Source: Nostoc sp. LEGE 06077
Lineage (GTDB): Bacteria > Cyanobacteriota > Cyanobacteriia > Cyanobacteriales > Nostocaceae
NCBI RefSeq assembly: GCF_015207705.1
Contig: NZ_JADEWI010000013.1
Location: 62,001-126,000 of the forward strand
Direction of reading: 5' to 3'
DNA length: 64,000 nucleotides
The position numbers and the translations under genes were made by a program. The number at the start of each line of letters is the position of its first letter. Positions within the stretch are counted from its first letter, which is position 1. The notes beneath the pieces were generated by a model, which did no database searches, was not told the DNA's origin, and was given only the letters and a program-made list of their open reading frames with translations. Positions 27,430 through 36,504 of this stretch are shown here, piece by piece.

Positions 27430-28088
27430 CGCAGAAACTCCTAAAAATTTAATCCAATCAGTACGGTGGGTTGAAAATTTTGACGGGGAAGCTCATCTTG
27501 AGCTAAAAGACACTTCCAACAATAAGCATAGGAAAGGTTGGCTCCCCTGGCAATATAAATTAGTATAATAGTTTATAATAAAAAAGTTTTAAAAAACTTA
27601 ATTCTTTGTCATACCGTGTTTCTGCTCCTCTTTAAGTCTACTGATTACAAGAGCAGGCGCTTATGCTTTATAATTTCTTTATTACATATACAAAACCCTG
27701 TTCATAGCCATGACTGATTCTGTCTGGCGAGGAAGATAAAACTACTGGATCTTTTACAGTTTCTATCTTTCCTCAGTTTTGTAGTATGTCAATAGGAATA
27801 TCTAAAAAGCTTATAACTTTTTCAAATATATCTTATAAAACTCTCTGCTGAAAAGTAGAAATAGAAATTTACAAATGATCATAATTTAAGTAGAAGGTGG
27901 GAAATTTGAATATGTAAATTCAGTTTATTTTTTGCACTCTATTTCCGATAATTTGAGTCATAAAGACTCATGAAAAATCTAGTGGAAAACTAATTTAATA
28001 AACATTTTGAGTTTAAAAAAATCAGTACACAATTGTTTCTCAAAGGGCTAAAAAAATCAAGGCTGAGTTGTAAAGGTAAGCAAATTAA
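27430..28088. other. Divergent control region between the ccm operon and ndhF4-ndhD4-cupB
   Basis: A 659-base AT-rich region without genes. Both CCM operons must start here. Visible elements are closely spaced TATAAT-like hexamers around 27560-27580, a small inverted repeat (aagtttt/aaaactt, about 27585-27600), and a perfect dyad TGAGTC-ataaa-GACTCA at 27954-27970, about 120 bases before ndhF4. The dyad is a candidate operator for an unknown regulator. I found no good match to the NdhR consensus here. Confidence 0.55.
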
Positions 28089-29945
28089 ATGAATGAGTTT
28101 CTATTTTCAACAAGTTGGTGTGTGCCTTTATATAGCTTGATAGGCGCATTTTTAACTTTGCCGTGGGGGATGGGAATAATTAGCAGGACAGGGCCTAGAC
28201 CAGCGGCTTATTTTAACTTGTTGACGACTGTTTTGGCTTTTGCTCATAGCTTATTTGTCTTTAAAGGTGTTTGGGACAGAGAACCAGAAAATTTACTGGT
28301 TAGCTGGTTTCAAGCTGCGGATTTAAACTTATCTTTTGCATTAGAACTCTCGCCTGTGAGTGTTGGGGCAACAGTTTTAATTACAGGATTAAGTTTGTTG
28401 GCGCAAATTTACGCCTTGGGTTATCTAGAGAAAGACTGGTCACTGGCACGCTTTTTTGCGCTACTTGGTTTTTTTGAAGCAGCATTAAGTGGTTTAGCAA
28501 TTAGTGATTCTTTATTTCTCAGTTATGCTTTGTTAGAAGTCCTGACCCTTTCTACCTACTTGCTAGTAGGATTTTGGTATGCTCAACCTTTAGTGGTGAC
28601 AGCAGCACGGGATGCTTTTTTGACAAAGCGTGTGGGCGACTTGTTATTGCTGATGTCTGTGGTAACGCTTTCGAGTTGGGCAGGCAGCTTGAATTTCTCT
28701 GATTTGTATGAATGGGCGCAAACAGCGAATTTAAGCCCAATGACATCAACTTTATTGGGTTTGGGATTAATTGCTGGGCCAGCAGGTAAGTGCGCGCAGT
28801 TTCCCTTGCACTTGTGGTTAGATGAAGCAATGGAAGGGCCTAATCCCGCTTCAGTGATGCGAAATTCCCTGGTGGTAGCAGGTGGTGCTTATCTACTGTA
28901 CAAGCTACAACCAATATTGGCTTTGTCACCAGTAGCGTTGAATGCGTTAATCGTCATGGGTTCAATTACTGCGGTGGGTGCGACGTTAGTCTCGCTGGCG
29001 CAAATTGATATTAAACGGGCGCTTTCTCATTCCACTAGTGCATATATGGGACTAGTGTTTTTGGCGGTAGGAATGCAGCAAGGGGGTGTAGCTGTGATGT
29101 TGCTGTTAACTCATGCGATCGCCAAAGCATTATTATTTATGAGTTCAGGTTCGGTGATTTACACCACCAGCACTCAAGATTTAACAGAGATGGGTGGTTT
29201 ATGGTCGCGGATGCCAGCTACTACAACCGCCTTTATTGTAGGTTCAGCCGGAATGATTACATTGCTGCCACTGGGAAGCTTTTGGGCAATGCTGTCATGG
29301 GCTGATGGTTTAGTGGCAATTAGCCCTTGGGTAATTGGCATTTTAGTGATAGTTAATGGCCTCACAGCCTTAAACTTGACAAGGGTATTCAGATTAATCT
29401 TTTGGGGTACACCACAACAAAAAACCCGCCGTTCACCGGAAGTTGGCTGGCAGATGGCATTTCCAATGGTGACGCTGACCGTCCTGACCTTACTGTTACC
29501 CCTCATGCTTCAGCAATGGTACTTACTACCAGATAGAAGCAGTATTAACTGGTACGTGGTAGGCATATTATTGACCTCAACGGTCCTAGGAGTCGGGATA
29601 GGTTCGACAATGTACCTCCATAAAGCTTGGTCAAGATCCAGAATTTTGGTATGGCGATTTTTGCAGGATTTGCTTGGCTATGATTTTTACATAGACCGCA
29701 TCTATCGATTGACAGTAGTTGGAGCAGTAGCATTCCTGTCTAGGATATCTGCTTGGAGCGATCGCTATCTAGTTGATGGCCTAGTAAACTTGGTGGGGAT
29801 TTTCACCATTCTCGGTGGGCAAAGCTTAAGGTATAGCATTTCTGGCCAGTCCCAAGGCTATATGTTTACCATCCTCCTCGTTATCAGCGCCCTAGGTTTC
29901 TTCATTAGCTGGTCATTAGGACTGCTCAATCACTTGCATTTTTAA
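28089..29945 (+). CDS. ndhF4: NDH-1 subunit NdhF4 (CO2-uptake type)
   Basis: This is a 618-residue, roughly 16-helix antiporter-like subunit of thylakoid NDH-1. The family signature KCAQFPLHLWLDEAMEGPNP (about 238-257) and the SHSTSAYMGLVFLAVG segment are present. It groups with the CO2-uptake NdhF3/NdhF4 branch by its partner genes: ndhD4 follows after 54 bases and then cupB. Together they form the distal part of NDH-1MS', the constitutive, low-affinity CO2-hydrating complex. The pairing with cupB rather than cupA is my reason for the number 4. Confidence 0.9.
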   Translation: MNEFLFSTSWCVPLYSLIGAFLTLPWGMGIISRTGPRPAAYFNLLTTVLAFAHSLFVFKGVWDREPENLLVSWFQAADLNLSFALELSPVSVGATVLITGLSLLAQIYALGYLEKDWSLARFFALLGFFEAALSGLAISDSLFLSYALLEVLTLSTYLLVGFWYAQPLVVTAARDAFLTKRVGDLLLLMSVVTLSSWAGSLNFSDLYEWAQTANLSPMTSTLLGLGLIAGPAGKCAQFPLHLWLDEAMEGPNPASVMRNSLVVAGGAYLLYKLQPILALSPVALNALIVMGSITAVGATLVSLAQIDIKRALSHSTSAYMGLVFLAVGMQQGGVAVMLLLTHAIAKALLFMSSGSVIYTTSTQDLTEMGGLWSRMPATTTAFIVGSAGMITLLPLGSFWAMLSWADGLVAISPWVIGILVIVNGLTALNLTRVFRLIFWGTPQQKTRRSPEVGWQMAFPMVTLTVLTLLLPLMLQQWYLLPDRSSINWYVVGILLTSTVLGVGIGSTMYLHKAWSRSRILVWRFLQDLLGYDFYIDRIYRLTVVGAVAFLSRISAWSDRYLVDGLVNLVGIFTILGGQSLRYSISGQSQGYMFTILLVISALGFFISWSLGLLNHLHF

Positions 29946-29999
29946 AGTGCTGAGTCCTGAGTAAAAAGACTACTACTACCCTCTAATTCTCTCCAAATT

Positions 30000-31493
30000 A
30001 TGTTGAGTGCATTAATTTTGCTGCCATTATTAGGCGCAACTATCATCGGTTTTTGGCCTGCTGTTATTGATGCCAAAATAGCCCGAATTACAGCTTTTGT
30101 CTTTGCTGGCGTTACTTTCTTGTGGTCGGTTTTTCTGGCCATTAAATTCAACCCAGCAGAAATTAGTCAACAGTTTAGTGAGTTTATTCCTTGGGTAGAT
30201 GCTCTAGGCTTAAGTTATAACCTCGGAGTAGATGGTTTATCTTTACCATTGCTGGTGTTAAATGGACTATTGACTTGTATTGCTATCTCCAGTAGTGATA
30301 TTTCCCTACAACGTCCGCGACTATATTACTCGCTCATCCTCCTGTTAAGCACTGGAGTCACAGGAGCCTTTCTAGCACAGGATTTACTCTTATTTTTCCT
30401 GTTTTATGAACTAGAACTAATACCCCTATACCTGCTAATTGCCATTTGGGGTGGTGAGAAAAGAGGTTATGCAGCGACAAAGTTTTTGATTTACACAGCC
30501 ACATCAGGAATTTTGCTGTTGGCAAGTTTTCTCGGTATGGTTTGGCTGAGTGGCGGTTCAAACTTTGCCTTAGCAAACTTGAATGCTGCATCCTTGCCAT
30601 TAGCAACTCAACTGTTATTACTGGCGGGTATTTTGGTTGGTTTTGGGATTAAAATACCGTTGGTTCCCTTCCATACGTGGTTGCCCGATGCTCACGTTGA
30701 AGCTTCTACACCCATTTCGGTGCTGTTAGCGGGAGTGTTATTGAAATTGGGAACTTATGGCTTACTGCGGTTTGGGATGAACTTGTTACCCGATGCGTGG
30801 AGTTATGCAGCACCTTGGTTAGCCACTTGGGCTGTAGTCAGTGTGCTTTACGGTGCATCCTGCGCGATCGCCCAAACTGACATGAAAAAGATGGTAGCCT
30901 ATAGTTCAGTTGGACACATGGGCTATGTACTATTGGCCGCCGCCGCCGCTACACCATTAAGTGTGTTAGGTGCTGTGATGCAAATGATTAGCCACGGCTT
31001 AATTTCCGCCCTACTGTTTTTGTTGGTAGGAGTAGTATATAAAAAAGCTGGTAGCCGAGATTTAGAAGTTATTCGCGGACTATTAAACCCTGAACGCGGA
31101 ATGCCAGTTATTGGTAGCTTGATGGTTTTGGGAGTGATGGCCAGCGCAGGTATACCAGGAATGGTAGGCTTTATTTCCGAATTTGTGATTTTTCGGGGCA
31201 GTTTTGCGGTATTCCCCCTGCAAACCCTACTATCTATGCTAGGAACTGGCTTAACTGCGGTGTATTTCTTGATTTTGATGAATCGGGCTTTCTTTGGACG
31301 CTTATCGACACAAGTAATTAATTTACCACGAGTCTATTGGAGCGATCGCCTGCCATCTGTCGTTTTAGCTGTATTAATTGTGATTTTCGGTATTCAACCC
31401 GCTTGGTTATCTCGCTGGACTGAACCAACAATCACCGCCATGATGAGTGTAGATAAGGTAGTGGCAACAGTCTCTGTAGAAAAATCAAAGTAA
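30000..31493 (+). CDS. ndhD4: NDH-1 subunit NdhD4 (CO2-uptake type)
   Basis: This is a 497-residue proton-pumping subunit with about 14 membrane helices. Conserved features are the FLFYELELIPLYLLIAIWGG helix with its essential Glu, the PLVPFHTWLPDAHVEA motif (about 221-236), and the AYSSVGHMGYV helix. It is homologous along its whole length to the ndhD3 gene at 57084-58583. It lies between ndhF4 and cupB and contributes to NDH-1MS' in the thylakoid membrane. Confidence 0.92.
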   Translation: MLSALILLPLLGATIIGFWPAVIDAKIARITAFVFAGVTFLWSVFLAIKFNPAEISQQFSEFIPWVDALGLSYNLGVDGLSLPLLVLNGLLTCIAISSSDISLQRPRLYYSLILLLSTGVTGAFLAQDLLLFFLFYELELIPLYLLIAIWGGEKRGYAATKFLIYTATSGILLLASFLGMVWLSGGSNFALANLNAASLPLATQLLLLAGILVGFGIKIPLVPFHTWLPDAHVEASTPISVLLAGVLLKLGTYGLLRFGMNLLPDAWSYAAPWLATWAVVSVLYGASCAIAQTDMKKMVAYSSVGHMGYVLLAAAAATPLSVLGAVMQMISHGLISALLFLLVGVVYKKAGSRDLEVIRGLLNPERGMPVIGSLMVLGVMASAGIPGMVGFISEFVIFRGSFAVFPLQTLLSMLGTGLTAVYFLILMNRAFFGRLSTQVINLPRVYWSDRLPSVVLAVLIVIFGIQPAWLSRWTEPTITAMMSVDKVVATVSVEKSK

Positions 31494-31562
31494 AAAGTAA
31501 AAGGTAAAAATATTTTTACTTTTGCCTTTTTACTTACTCATTCCCAAATTGGAGAACTGGCA

Positions 31563-32693
31563 ATGGTAACTATTAAAAATAAACCTGGCTTACATCCTTT
31601 AGCTGAGTATGTAGCAAGATTACAAACAGGAGGAGCATTACTACCTGATAGTCCAGAAAATGTTTTAGAAGTAGTAGGCATTCTTAAAAGCTATGGCGTG
31701 GTTTTAGATGCTTACTCCAACAACCTCATCTACATTGCTGACCATCAATTTTTAATATTTTTTCCTTTTTTTAAATACTTTAACGCCGAATTCTCTGTTG
31801 CGAAATTATTCCGTCATTGGTGGCACGATCGCATTAATTACGAATATGCAGAATATTGTATGAAAGCCATGATGTGGCATGGTGGCGGTGGTTTAGACGC
31901 TTATTTAGATACCAAAGAATTTCAAGAACGAGCAAAAGCCGTTATCACTGCAAAATTTAAAAATAATCCGTTTATTTTGGGATTAAATCAATTATTCCCC
32001 GAATTTTTAACTGAACAATTGCGCGTTTCTGCTTACTACAGTGGTTTAGGTCAATTCTGGCGGGTGATGGCTGACATTTTCCTCACCTTATCAGACCGCT
32101 ATGATCAAGGTGAAATTAAAACAATTCCCCAAGTTGTAGACCACATTAAAGCAGGCTTGGTAGCAGACGCTATGAAGCCAATTACATACTCGGTAAAAAT
32201 TCAAGATAAAGTATACGATATTATTCCTCAAAAGACTGGCTTAACATTTTTAGCAGATACAGCAGTGCCTTATGTCGAGGCTGTTTTCTTCCGGGGAACT
32301 CCTTTTCATGGCACAGTTTCTTACAATGCCCAAGCTTATCAAATTCCTCCAGATCAAGGTCGATTTCAGTATGGTGCATTGTACGCTGATCCTTTACCTA
32401 TTGGCGGTGCTGGTATTCCGCCTACCTTGCTGATGCAAGATATGCGCCATTATCTACCAGAATATTTGCACACTATTTATCGCCGTGGTCTGCGGGGTGA
32501 AGATGACTTACGAGTACAAATCTGTATAAGTTTCCAAAAGTCAATGTTTTGCGTGACTACAGCCGCAATTTTAGGATTAATGCCTTATCCTTTGGAGACT
32601 CAAGATCCATCTGAACAAAATGCTAATCGAGTTTATCTAGAAAAGTGGATGGATAGATTTACAACCTCACGCTTAAGTGATGTTAATAGTTAA
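31563..32693 (+). CDS. cupB: CO2 hydration protein CupB (ChpX)
   Basis: This 376-residue soluble protein caps NDH-1MS' and is thought to hydrate CO2 in a light-driven one-way reaction. It aligns along its length with CupA at 55098-56423. The shared motif HDRIN-x-E-[FY]AE-x-CM is at 88-100, and the IPPTLLMQDM segment is near the end. It lacks the roughly 45-residue insertion that CupA carries before the HDRIN motif. GGAG nine bases upstream supports the start. It is the third gene of ndhF4-ndhD4-cupB. Confidence 0.93.
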   Translation: MVTIKNKPGLHPLAEYVARLQTGGALLPDSPENVLEVVGILKSYGVVLDAYSNNLIYIADHQFLIFFPFFKYFNAEFSVAKLFRHWWHDRINYEYAEYCMKAMMWHGGGGLDAYLDTKEFQERAKAVITAKFKNNPFILGLNQLFPEFLTEQLRVSAYYSGLGQFWRVMADIFLTLSDRYDQGEIKTIPQVVDHIKAGLVADAMKPITYSVKIQDKVYDIIPQKTGLTFLADTAVPYVEAVFFRGTPFHGTVSYNAQAYQIPPDQGRFQYGALYADPLPIGGAGIPPTLLMQDMRHYLPEYLHTIYRRGLRGEDDLRVQICISFQKSMFCVTTAAILGLMPYPLETQDPSEQNANRVYLEKWMDRFTTSRLSDVNS

Positions 32694-32700
32694 AGTGCTG

Positions 32701-32740
32701 AGTGCTGTAAGCGGTAGCGGGGCGTTTAGCCCGTGCTGAG
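32701..32740. repeat. 40-bp dispersed repeat (copy 2, inverted)
   Basis: The reverse complement matches the unit at 24430-24469 at 38 of 40 positions. It begins seven bases after the cupB stop codon and is preceded by 'aaagtgctg', the string that commonly borders such repeats here. Confidence 0.8.
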
Positions 32741-32845
32741 AAAAATACTGGTCAGCTAGGCGCGTGAACAAAGCACCTATGAAAAATAGCCCTCAAGCTG
32801 ACTATACAAGGGTTTTCCCCTACTTCAGACTCCACACTTTATACT

Positions 32846-33154
32846 TCAACCCACACATCTGGTAGTCTCGACTTCCATTGCATCAGAGATAAAACAAACT
32901 CCGCCAAACTTATTGAGAGTTTGTCGGACATTTGACTCGACCAATGGCAATTTTTCGGGGGCAAAAAAGGCAATGATATAAACATTGTCAAGCATTGTCA
33001 TAGCTAAATCGTGGGTGACTTTGCCTCTTGTCCCTTTACCAGCGACATCTTTGACAACTGAATGTCCAGCTACGCCTGATTTTTCTAAAGATTCTAAAAT
33101 TTTACCGAGTTCGACATAGTTGGCAAATATTTCGATCCGTTTTACAGCCTGCAT
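32846..33154 (-). CDS. sbtB: PII-like regulator SbtB
   Basis: This 102-residue PII-superfamily protein binds SbtA and adenyl nucleotides to control bicarbonate uptake. It has the ferredoxin-like strands and the loop segment GHSVVKDVAGKGTRGKVTHD. Its start lies four bases after the sbtA stop, so the pair is translationally linked. The C-terminus is ETTRCVG. The Cys-Gly-Pro-x-Gly-Cys redox loop seen at the end of Synechocystis SbtB is absent. Confidence 0.9.
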   Translation of the reverse strand: MQAVKRIEIFANYVELGKILESLEKSGVAGHSVVKDVAGKGTRGKVTHDLAMTMLDNVYIIAFFAPEKLPLVESNVRQTLNKFGGVCFISDAMEVETTRCVG

Positions 33155-33158
33155 TGTC

Positions 33159-34130
33159 TTATCTCCAAAATAGATTAATGCCGTATAGATATAGCGGTAT
33201 ACCTACAATGATATTAAAAGGGAAAGTCACAGCTAAAGCAGTCGAAATATACAGACTAGGATTAGCTTCTGGGACAGTTAGGCGCATGGCGGCTGGTACA
33301 GCAATATAGGAAGCACTGGCACATAGCACCGAGAATAATAGACTATCTCCTTTTGGCATTCCGATCGCTTTCGCAATTAATAAAGCTATGCCGGCATTTA
33401 AAATTGGTACTAGTATCGCAAACAGAATCAGGAAAATACCTGCTTTTTGCAAATCTCTGATTCTTTTCGCCGCCACCAGTCCCATATCTAACAAAAAGAA
33501 CGTCAGCACACCGTAAAACAAATCTTGGGTAAAAGGTTTTAACGTTTGCCAACCATGTTCTCCAGTCAGGAGACCCATGACAAGGCTACCCACGAGCAAA
33601 AATACAGAACTATTGAGGAAGGCTTCTTGTAATACTTCTGGCCAATTGAATTCGCGATCGCTTTCATCGACAGTGAAAACTTTAACTAATATTAAACCTA
33701 CAACAATTGCTGGTGATTCCATCAAGGCCAAGGCTGCAACCATAAACCCATCAAAAGCCATACCAAGTTGGGTCAAGAAGGAACTGGCTGTGATAAATGT
33801 TACCGCACTAATAGAACCATAAGTTGCCGCGATCGCCGCTGAATTATAAGTATCTAGTTTAAGTCGAAGAATAAAAAATGTATAAACTGGGACAATACAA
33901 GCCATCAGTATTGCCGCTACAAGGGTGAGGACAACTGCTTGATTAATGCCACTTTTGACCAGTTCCACACCACCTTTAAAGCCGATGGCAAATAGTAAAT
34001 ATAAAGATAGAATTTTAGGTATGGGTGCAGGAATTTCTAAGTCTGTTTTGACTAACACCGCCAACATTCCCAAAAAGAAAGCCAATACGGGTGGATTTAA
34101 GATGTTAGATATGATTAGGCTGACATCCAT
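33159..34130 (-). CDS. sbtA: Sodium-dependent bicarbonate transporter SbtA
   Basis: This inner-membrane Na+/HCO3- symporter has 323 residues and about ten helices in two inverted halves (MDVSLIISNILNPPVLAFFL at the start, KPFTQDLFYGVLTFFLLDMG at the second half). It gives high-affinity bicarbonate uptake at low inorganic carbon. It is shorter than the Synechocystis protein (374), mainly in the cytosolic loop around residue 150-180 (KVFTVDESDREFNWPEV). sbtB follows immediately. Placement beside the ndhF4 operon groups CO2 and HCO3- uptake. Confidence 0.93.
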   Translation of the reverse strand: MDVSLIISNILNPPVLAFFLGMLAVLVKTDLEIPAPIPKILSLYLLFAIGFKGGVELVKSGINQAVVLTLVAAILMACIVPVYTFFILRLKLDTYNSAAIAATYGSISAVTFITASSFLTQLGMAFDGFMVAALALMESPAIVVGLILVKVFTVDESDREFNWPEVLQEAFLNSSVFLLVGSLVMGLLTGEHGWQTLKPFTQDLFYGVLTFFLLDMGLVAAKRIRDLQKAGIFLILFAILVPILNAGIALLIAKAIGMPKGDSLLFSVLCASASYIAVPAAMRLTVPEANPSLYISTALAVTFPFNIIVGIPLYLYGINLFWR

Positions 34131-34558
34131 AATTCCACCATGCCTCCAATAAATTAGCTAAATACTCATAAATCAGTTTAGGGTAATATCGGACATATCT
34201 AAAATTCTTTTGATGTATCAGAGCTATTGGCAAGATGAATGGTAAAAAAGGGTATATAAACAGGAGTCAGAAGACAGAATTCAGAATTTAAAGTCCAACC
34301 CATTATCGTTGCTAAAATACTTCATCTATGCATGGTTTTTGCCGATATCTTTGTCAAAATATTTGAGGCAATAGTCAAGCAATAGCTTTTATTTATCTGA
34401 ATTTTGAATAAACATAAGGCTTTTACTCAAATTAAATATAATCAAAACTTATTGGCACACTGACGAATTTAGGGCTGGTGACAGAAAAGCAGATATTTAT
34501 GGAAGCGATCGCTAAGGCTTGAAGTAGTTTATACACTTTTTTGACCGACAAATATATA

Positions 34559-34578
34559 ATGCAAGCAAGCACTTGCAT
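34559..34578. promoter_or_regulatory. Palindrome overlapping a TATAAT hexamer, candidate TetR operator
   Basis: ATGCAAG-caagca-CTTGCAT is a perfect 7-bp dyad. It overlaps the end of TATATAAT (34553-34560), a possible -10 element, and lies about 50 bases before a TetR-family remnant. TetR repressors usually bind such dyads at their own promoters. The link is an inference, and no -35 hexamer at normal spacing was seen. Confidence 0.4.
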
Positions 34579-34624
34579 GAATCACCAAAATTTAGCGTTA
34601 AAGTACAGATAAACTCGTGCAAGG

Positions 34625-34723
34625 CGGATTAAAGCGACAACCGAGGTATTTGCAAATGCAGGTTTAACAAAAGCTACCGCCGATGAATTTGCTCGGATGA
34701 CTGGGGTGAATCAGGTAACTTAA
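34625..34723 (+). pseudogene. N-terminal remnant of a TetR-family regulator
   Basis: The frame encodes RIKATTEVFANAGLTKAT, then a helix-turn-helix-like EFARMTGVNQVT, and ends at TAA 34721. This matches the DNA-binding end of TetR proteins (I-L-x-A-A-x-x-x-F-A-x-x-G...T-x-x-x-I-A-x-x-A-G-V). No ligand domain follows, and one residue of the first helix seems missing. Such regulators often precede HlyD-AcrB efflux operons, so this is probably the dead local repressor. Confidence 0.6.
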
Positions 34724-34903
34724 AATCGAAATCCCCAGAATTGAATCAAATAGGCGCTTGATCAGCAGAAACTTTGGCTGATTAAAGATTCCTAGATAAA
34801 AAATAATTAATATTAAAAGCTCGGTTGATAAGTTTCTCACCCAAGCATTCTTAATTTTTAGCCAAGTTGCCAAAAGTTTCAGTCTATCGAAGAGAAAACA
34901 AAA

Positions 34904-36469
34904 ATGTCCCAGTCTGAGTTCCCTGATTCACAGTTTCCGGTTGAAAGAGAACAGCCTGCTGCTACCGACTCTAATCAGGCTAAACCAACAGATTCTTCCG
35001 CAGACCCAAAACCCATCTCCATACTCCATAAAAAGCGGCCTTGGCCAGTGATTTTAGGTGTAGTTTTGTTAATTGCTGGTATTGGTGTGGGTTGGCGATG
35101 GTGGCAAACTAGCCAAGCCAGTAATGCACCGGCTGGAGCAGCGGCTGGTAAACCGATGGGAATTCCTGTAAAGTTAGCCACCGTTGAGAATGCAACTATC
35201 CAGCAAGCTTCAGAATTTGTAGGGACTTTAGATGCACCACGCTCAGTCACACTCAAACCAGAGATTGACGGACGCATCACAGAAATTTTATATAAAGAAG
35301 GCGATCGCATTTCCCAAGGACAAGTAGTCATTCGTTTGCAAAGTGATGATGCTCAAGCGCAGTTACTCCAAGCCAAAGCCTCACTGGAACAAGCTCAAGC
35401 ACGTTTAGCCGAACTCAAAGCCGGTACGCGCTCAGAAGAAATTGCCCAAGCCAGAGCGCAGTTAGTCCAAGCCCAAGCGCGGTTGCGAGATGCTCAAACA
35501 GGGTCGAGTCCCGAAGAAATGGCCCAAGCCGAAGCCCAAATTGAGGCCGCTAAATCTGACTTAGAACTAGCCAAGTCACGCGCTGTACGCTATGGAAACT
35601 TACAAAAACAAGGGGCTATTTCCGAAGATCAGATGGATGGCTATCTGAAAGAACAACGTAGCGCCGCAGCCTCATTAGTGGCCGCCCAAAAACGCCTAGA
35701 GCAACTAAGTAAAGGGAGAAGTTCCAACATCAATGAATTAGAAGCGGCCGCTGAACAACAAAGACAAAACGTTAGACAACTAGAAAACGGCCCTCGTCAA
35801 GAAGAAATAGCCCAAGCGCGATCGCAAGTTACCCAAGCGGCGGCTCAAGTCAAAGCCGCCGAAGTACAGTTGCAATATACCAATGTCCGCGCTCCGTTTA
35901 CAGGTATTGTGGGCGATATTCCTGTCAGAGTTGGAGAATTTGTCAGCAAAGCAGACAACCTCACCACTTTGACTAGAAATGATTCCTTGGAATTAAATAT
36001 ATCTGTGCCACTTAATGAAAGCCAGCAATTGCGCGTTGGCTTACCTGTGCAAATGCTCGATACTCAAGGTCAACCCACCGCTACAGGTAAAATCAGTTTC
36101 ATTTCACCCAATGCCACTGCTAATTCGCAAACAGTTTTAGCTAAGGCAGTTTTTGGTAATGGCAACAGACAATTAGTCAATCGTCAGTTAGTCCAAACTA
36201 AAATCATTTGGGATGAACGCCCCGGAATTTTAATTCCGGTGACAGCGTTATCACGCTTGGGTGGAGAAACATTCGTATTTGTAGCGCAAGCACCAGAAAA
36301 TCCCAAACCAGGAGCGCCATCGTTAATAGCTTTGCAAAAACCAGTCAAGTTAGGAGCCATTGAGGGTAGTAATTACCAAGTATTAGAAGGGCTAAAAGCA
36401 GGAGAGAAAATCGTAGTTTCCGGTATTCTCAACCTCACCAACGGCGCACCGATAATTCCCTCTCCCTAA
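34904..36469 (+). CDS. RND efflux periplasmic adaptor (HlyD/AcrA family)
   Basis: This is a 521-residue membrane-fusion protein. It has an N-terminal cytosolic Pro/Ser-rich leader, a membrane anchor (about 45-64) and a barrel-sandwich half (SVTLKPEIDGRITEILYKEG). A long alpha-hairpin rich in Gln/Ala/Glu (about 145-320, with repeated EEIAQARAQL-type units) follows, and then the second lipoyl half (YTNVRAPFTGIVGDIPVRVG) and beta-barrel domains. The hairpin is longer than in AcrA (about 175 residues, with internal repetition). It links an inner-membrane RND pump to an outer-membrane channel. The pump gene follows 83 bases downstream. No TolC-type gene is nearby. Confidence 0.92.
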   Translation: MSQSEFPDSQFPVEREQPAATDSNQAKPTDSSADPKPISILHKKRPWPVILGVVLLIAGIGVGWRWWQTSQASNAPAGAAAGKPMGIPVKLATVENATIQQASEFVGTLDAPRSVTLKPEIDGRITEILYKEGDRISQGQVVIRLQSDDAQAQLLQAKASLEQAQARLAELKAGTRSEEIAQARAQLVQAQARLRDAQTGSSPEEMAQAEAQIEAAKSDLELAKSRAVRYGNLQKQGAISEDQMDGYLKEQRSAAASLVAAQKRLEQLSKGRSSNINELEAAAEQQRQNVRQLENGPRQEEIAQARSQVTQAAAQVKAAEVQLQYTNVRAPFTGIVGDIPVRVGEFVSKADNLTTLTRNDSLELNISVPLNESQQLRVGLPVQMLDTQGQPTATGKISFISPNATANSQTVLAKAVFGNGNRQLVNRQLVQTKIIWDERPGILIPVTALSRLGGETFVFVAQAPENPKPGAPSLIALQKPVKLGAIEGSNYQVLEGLKAGEKIVVSGILNLTNGAPIIPSP

Positions 36470-36504
36470 AAAAGGCTGAAGGATAAAGGGGAAAATTTCA
36501 TACT

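Larger units (their letters stand above)
34131..34903. other. Intergenic region between sbtA and the RND efflux genes
   Basis: This 773-base gap between divergent units holds the sbtA promoter region on the left and, on the right, a palindrome (34559-34578) and a TetR gene remnant (34625-34723), described separately. The left 400 bases are AT-rich. I see no NdhR-type site there and no complete gene. Confidence 0.55.

Noticed and set aside
33577-33822. Plus-strand frames opposite sbtA
   Set aside because: They are antisense to a complete, recognisable transporter and have no supporting motifs.
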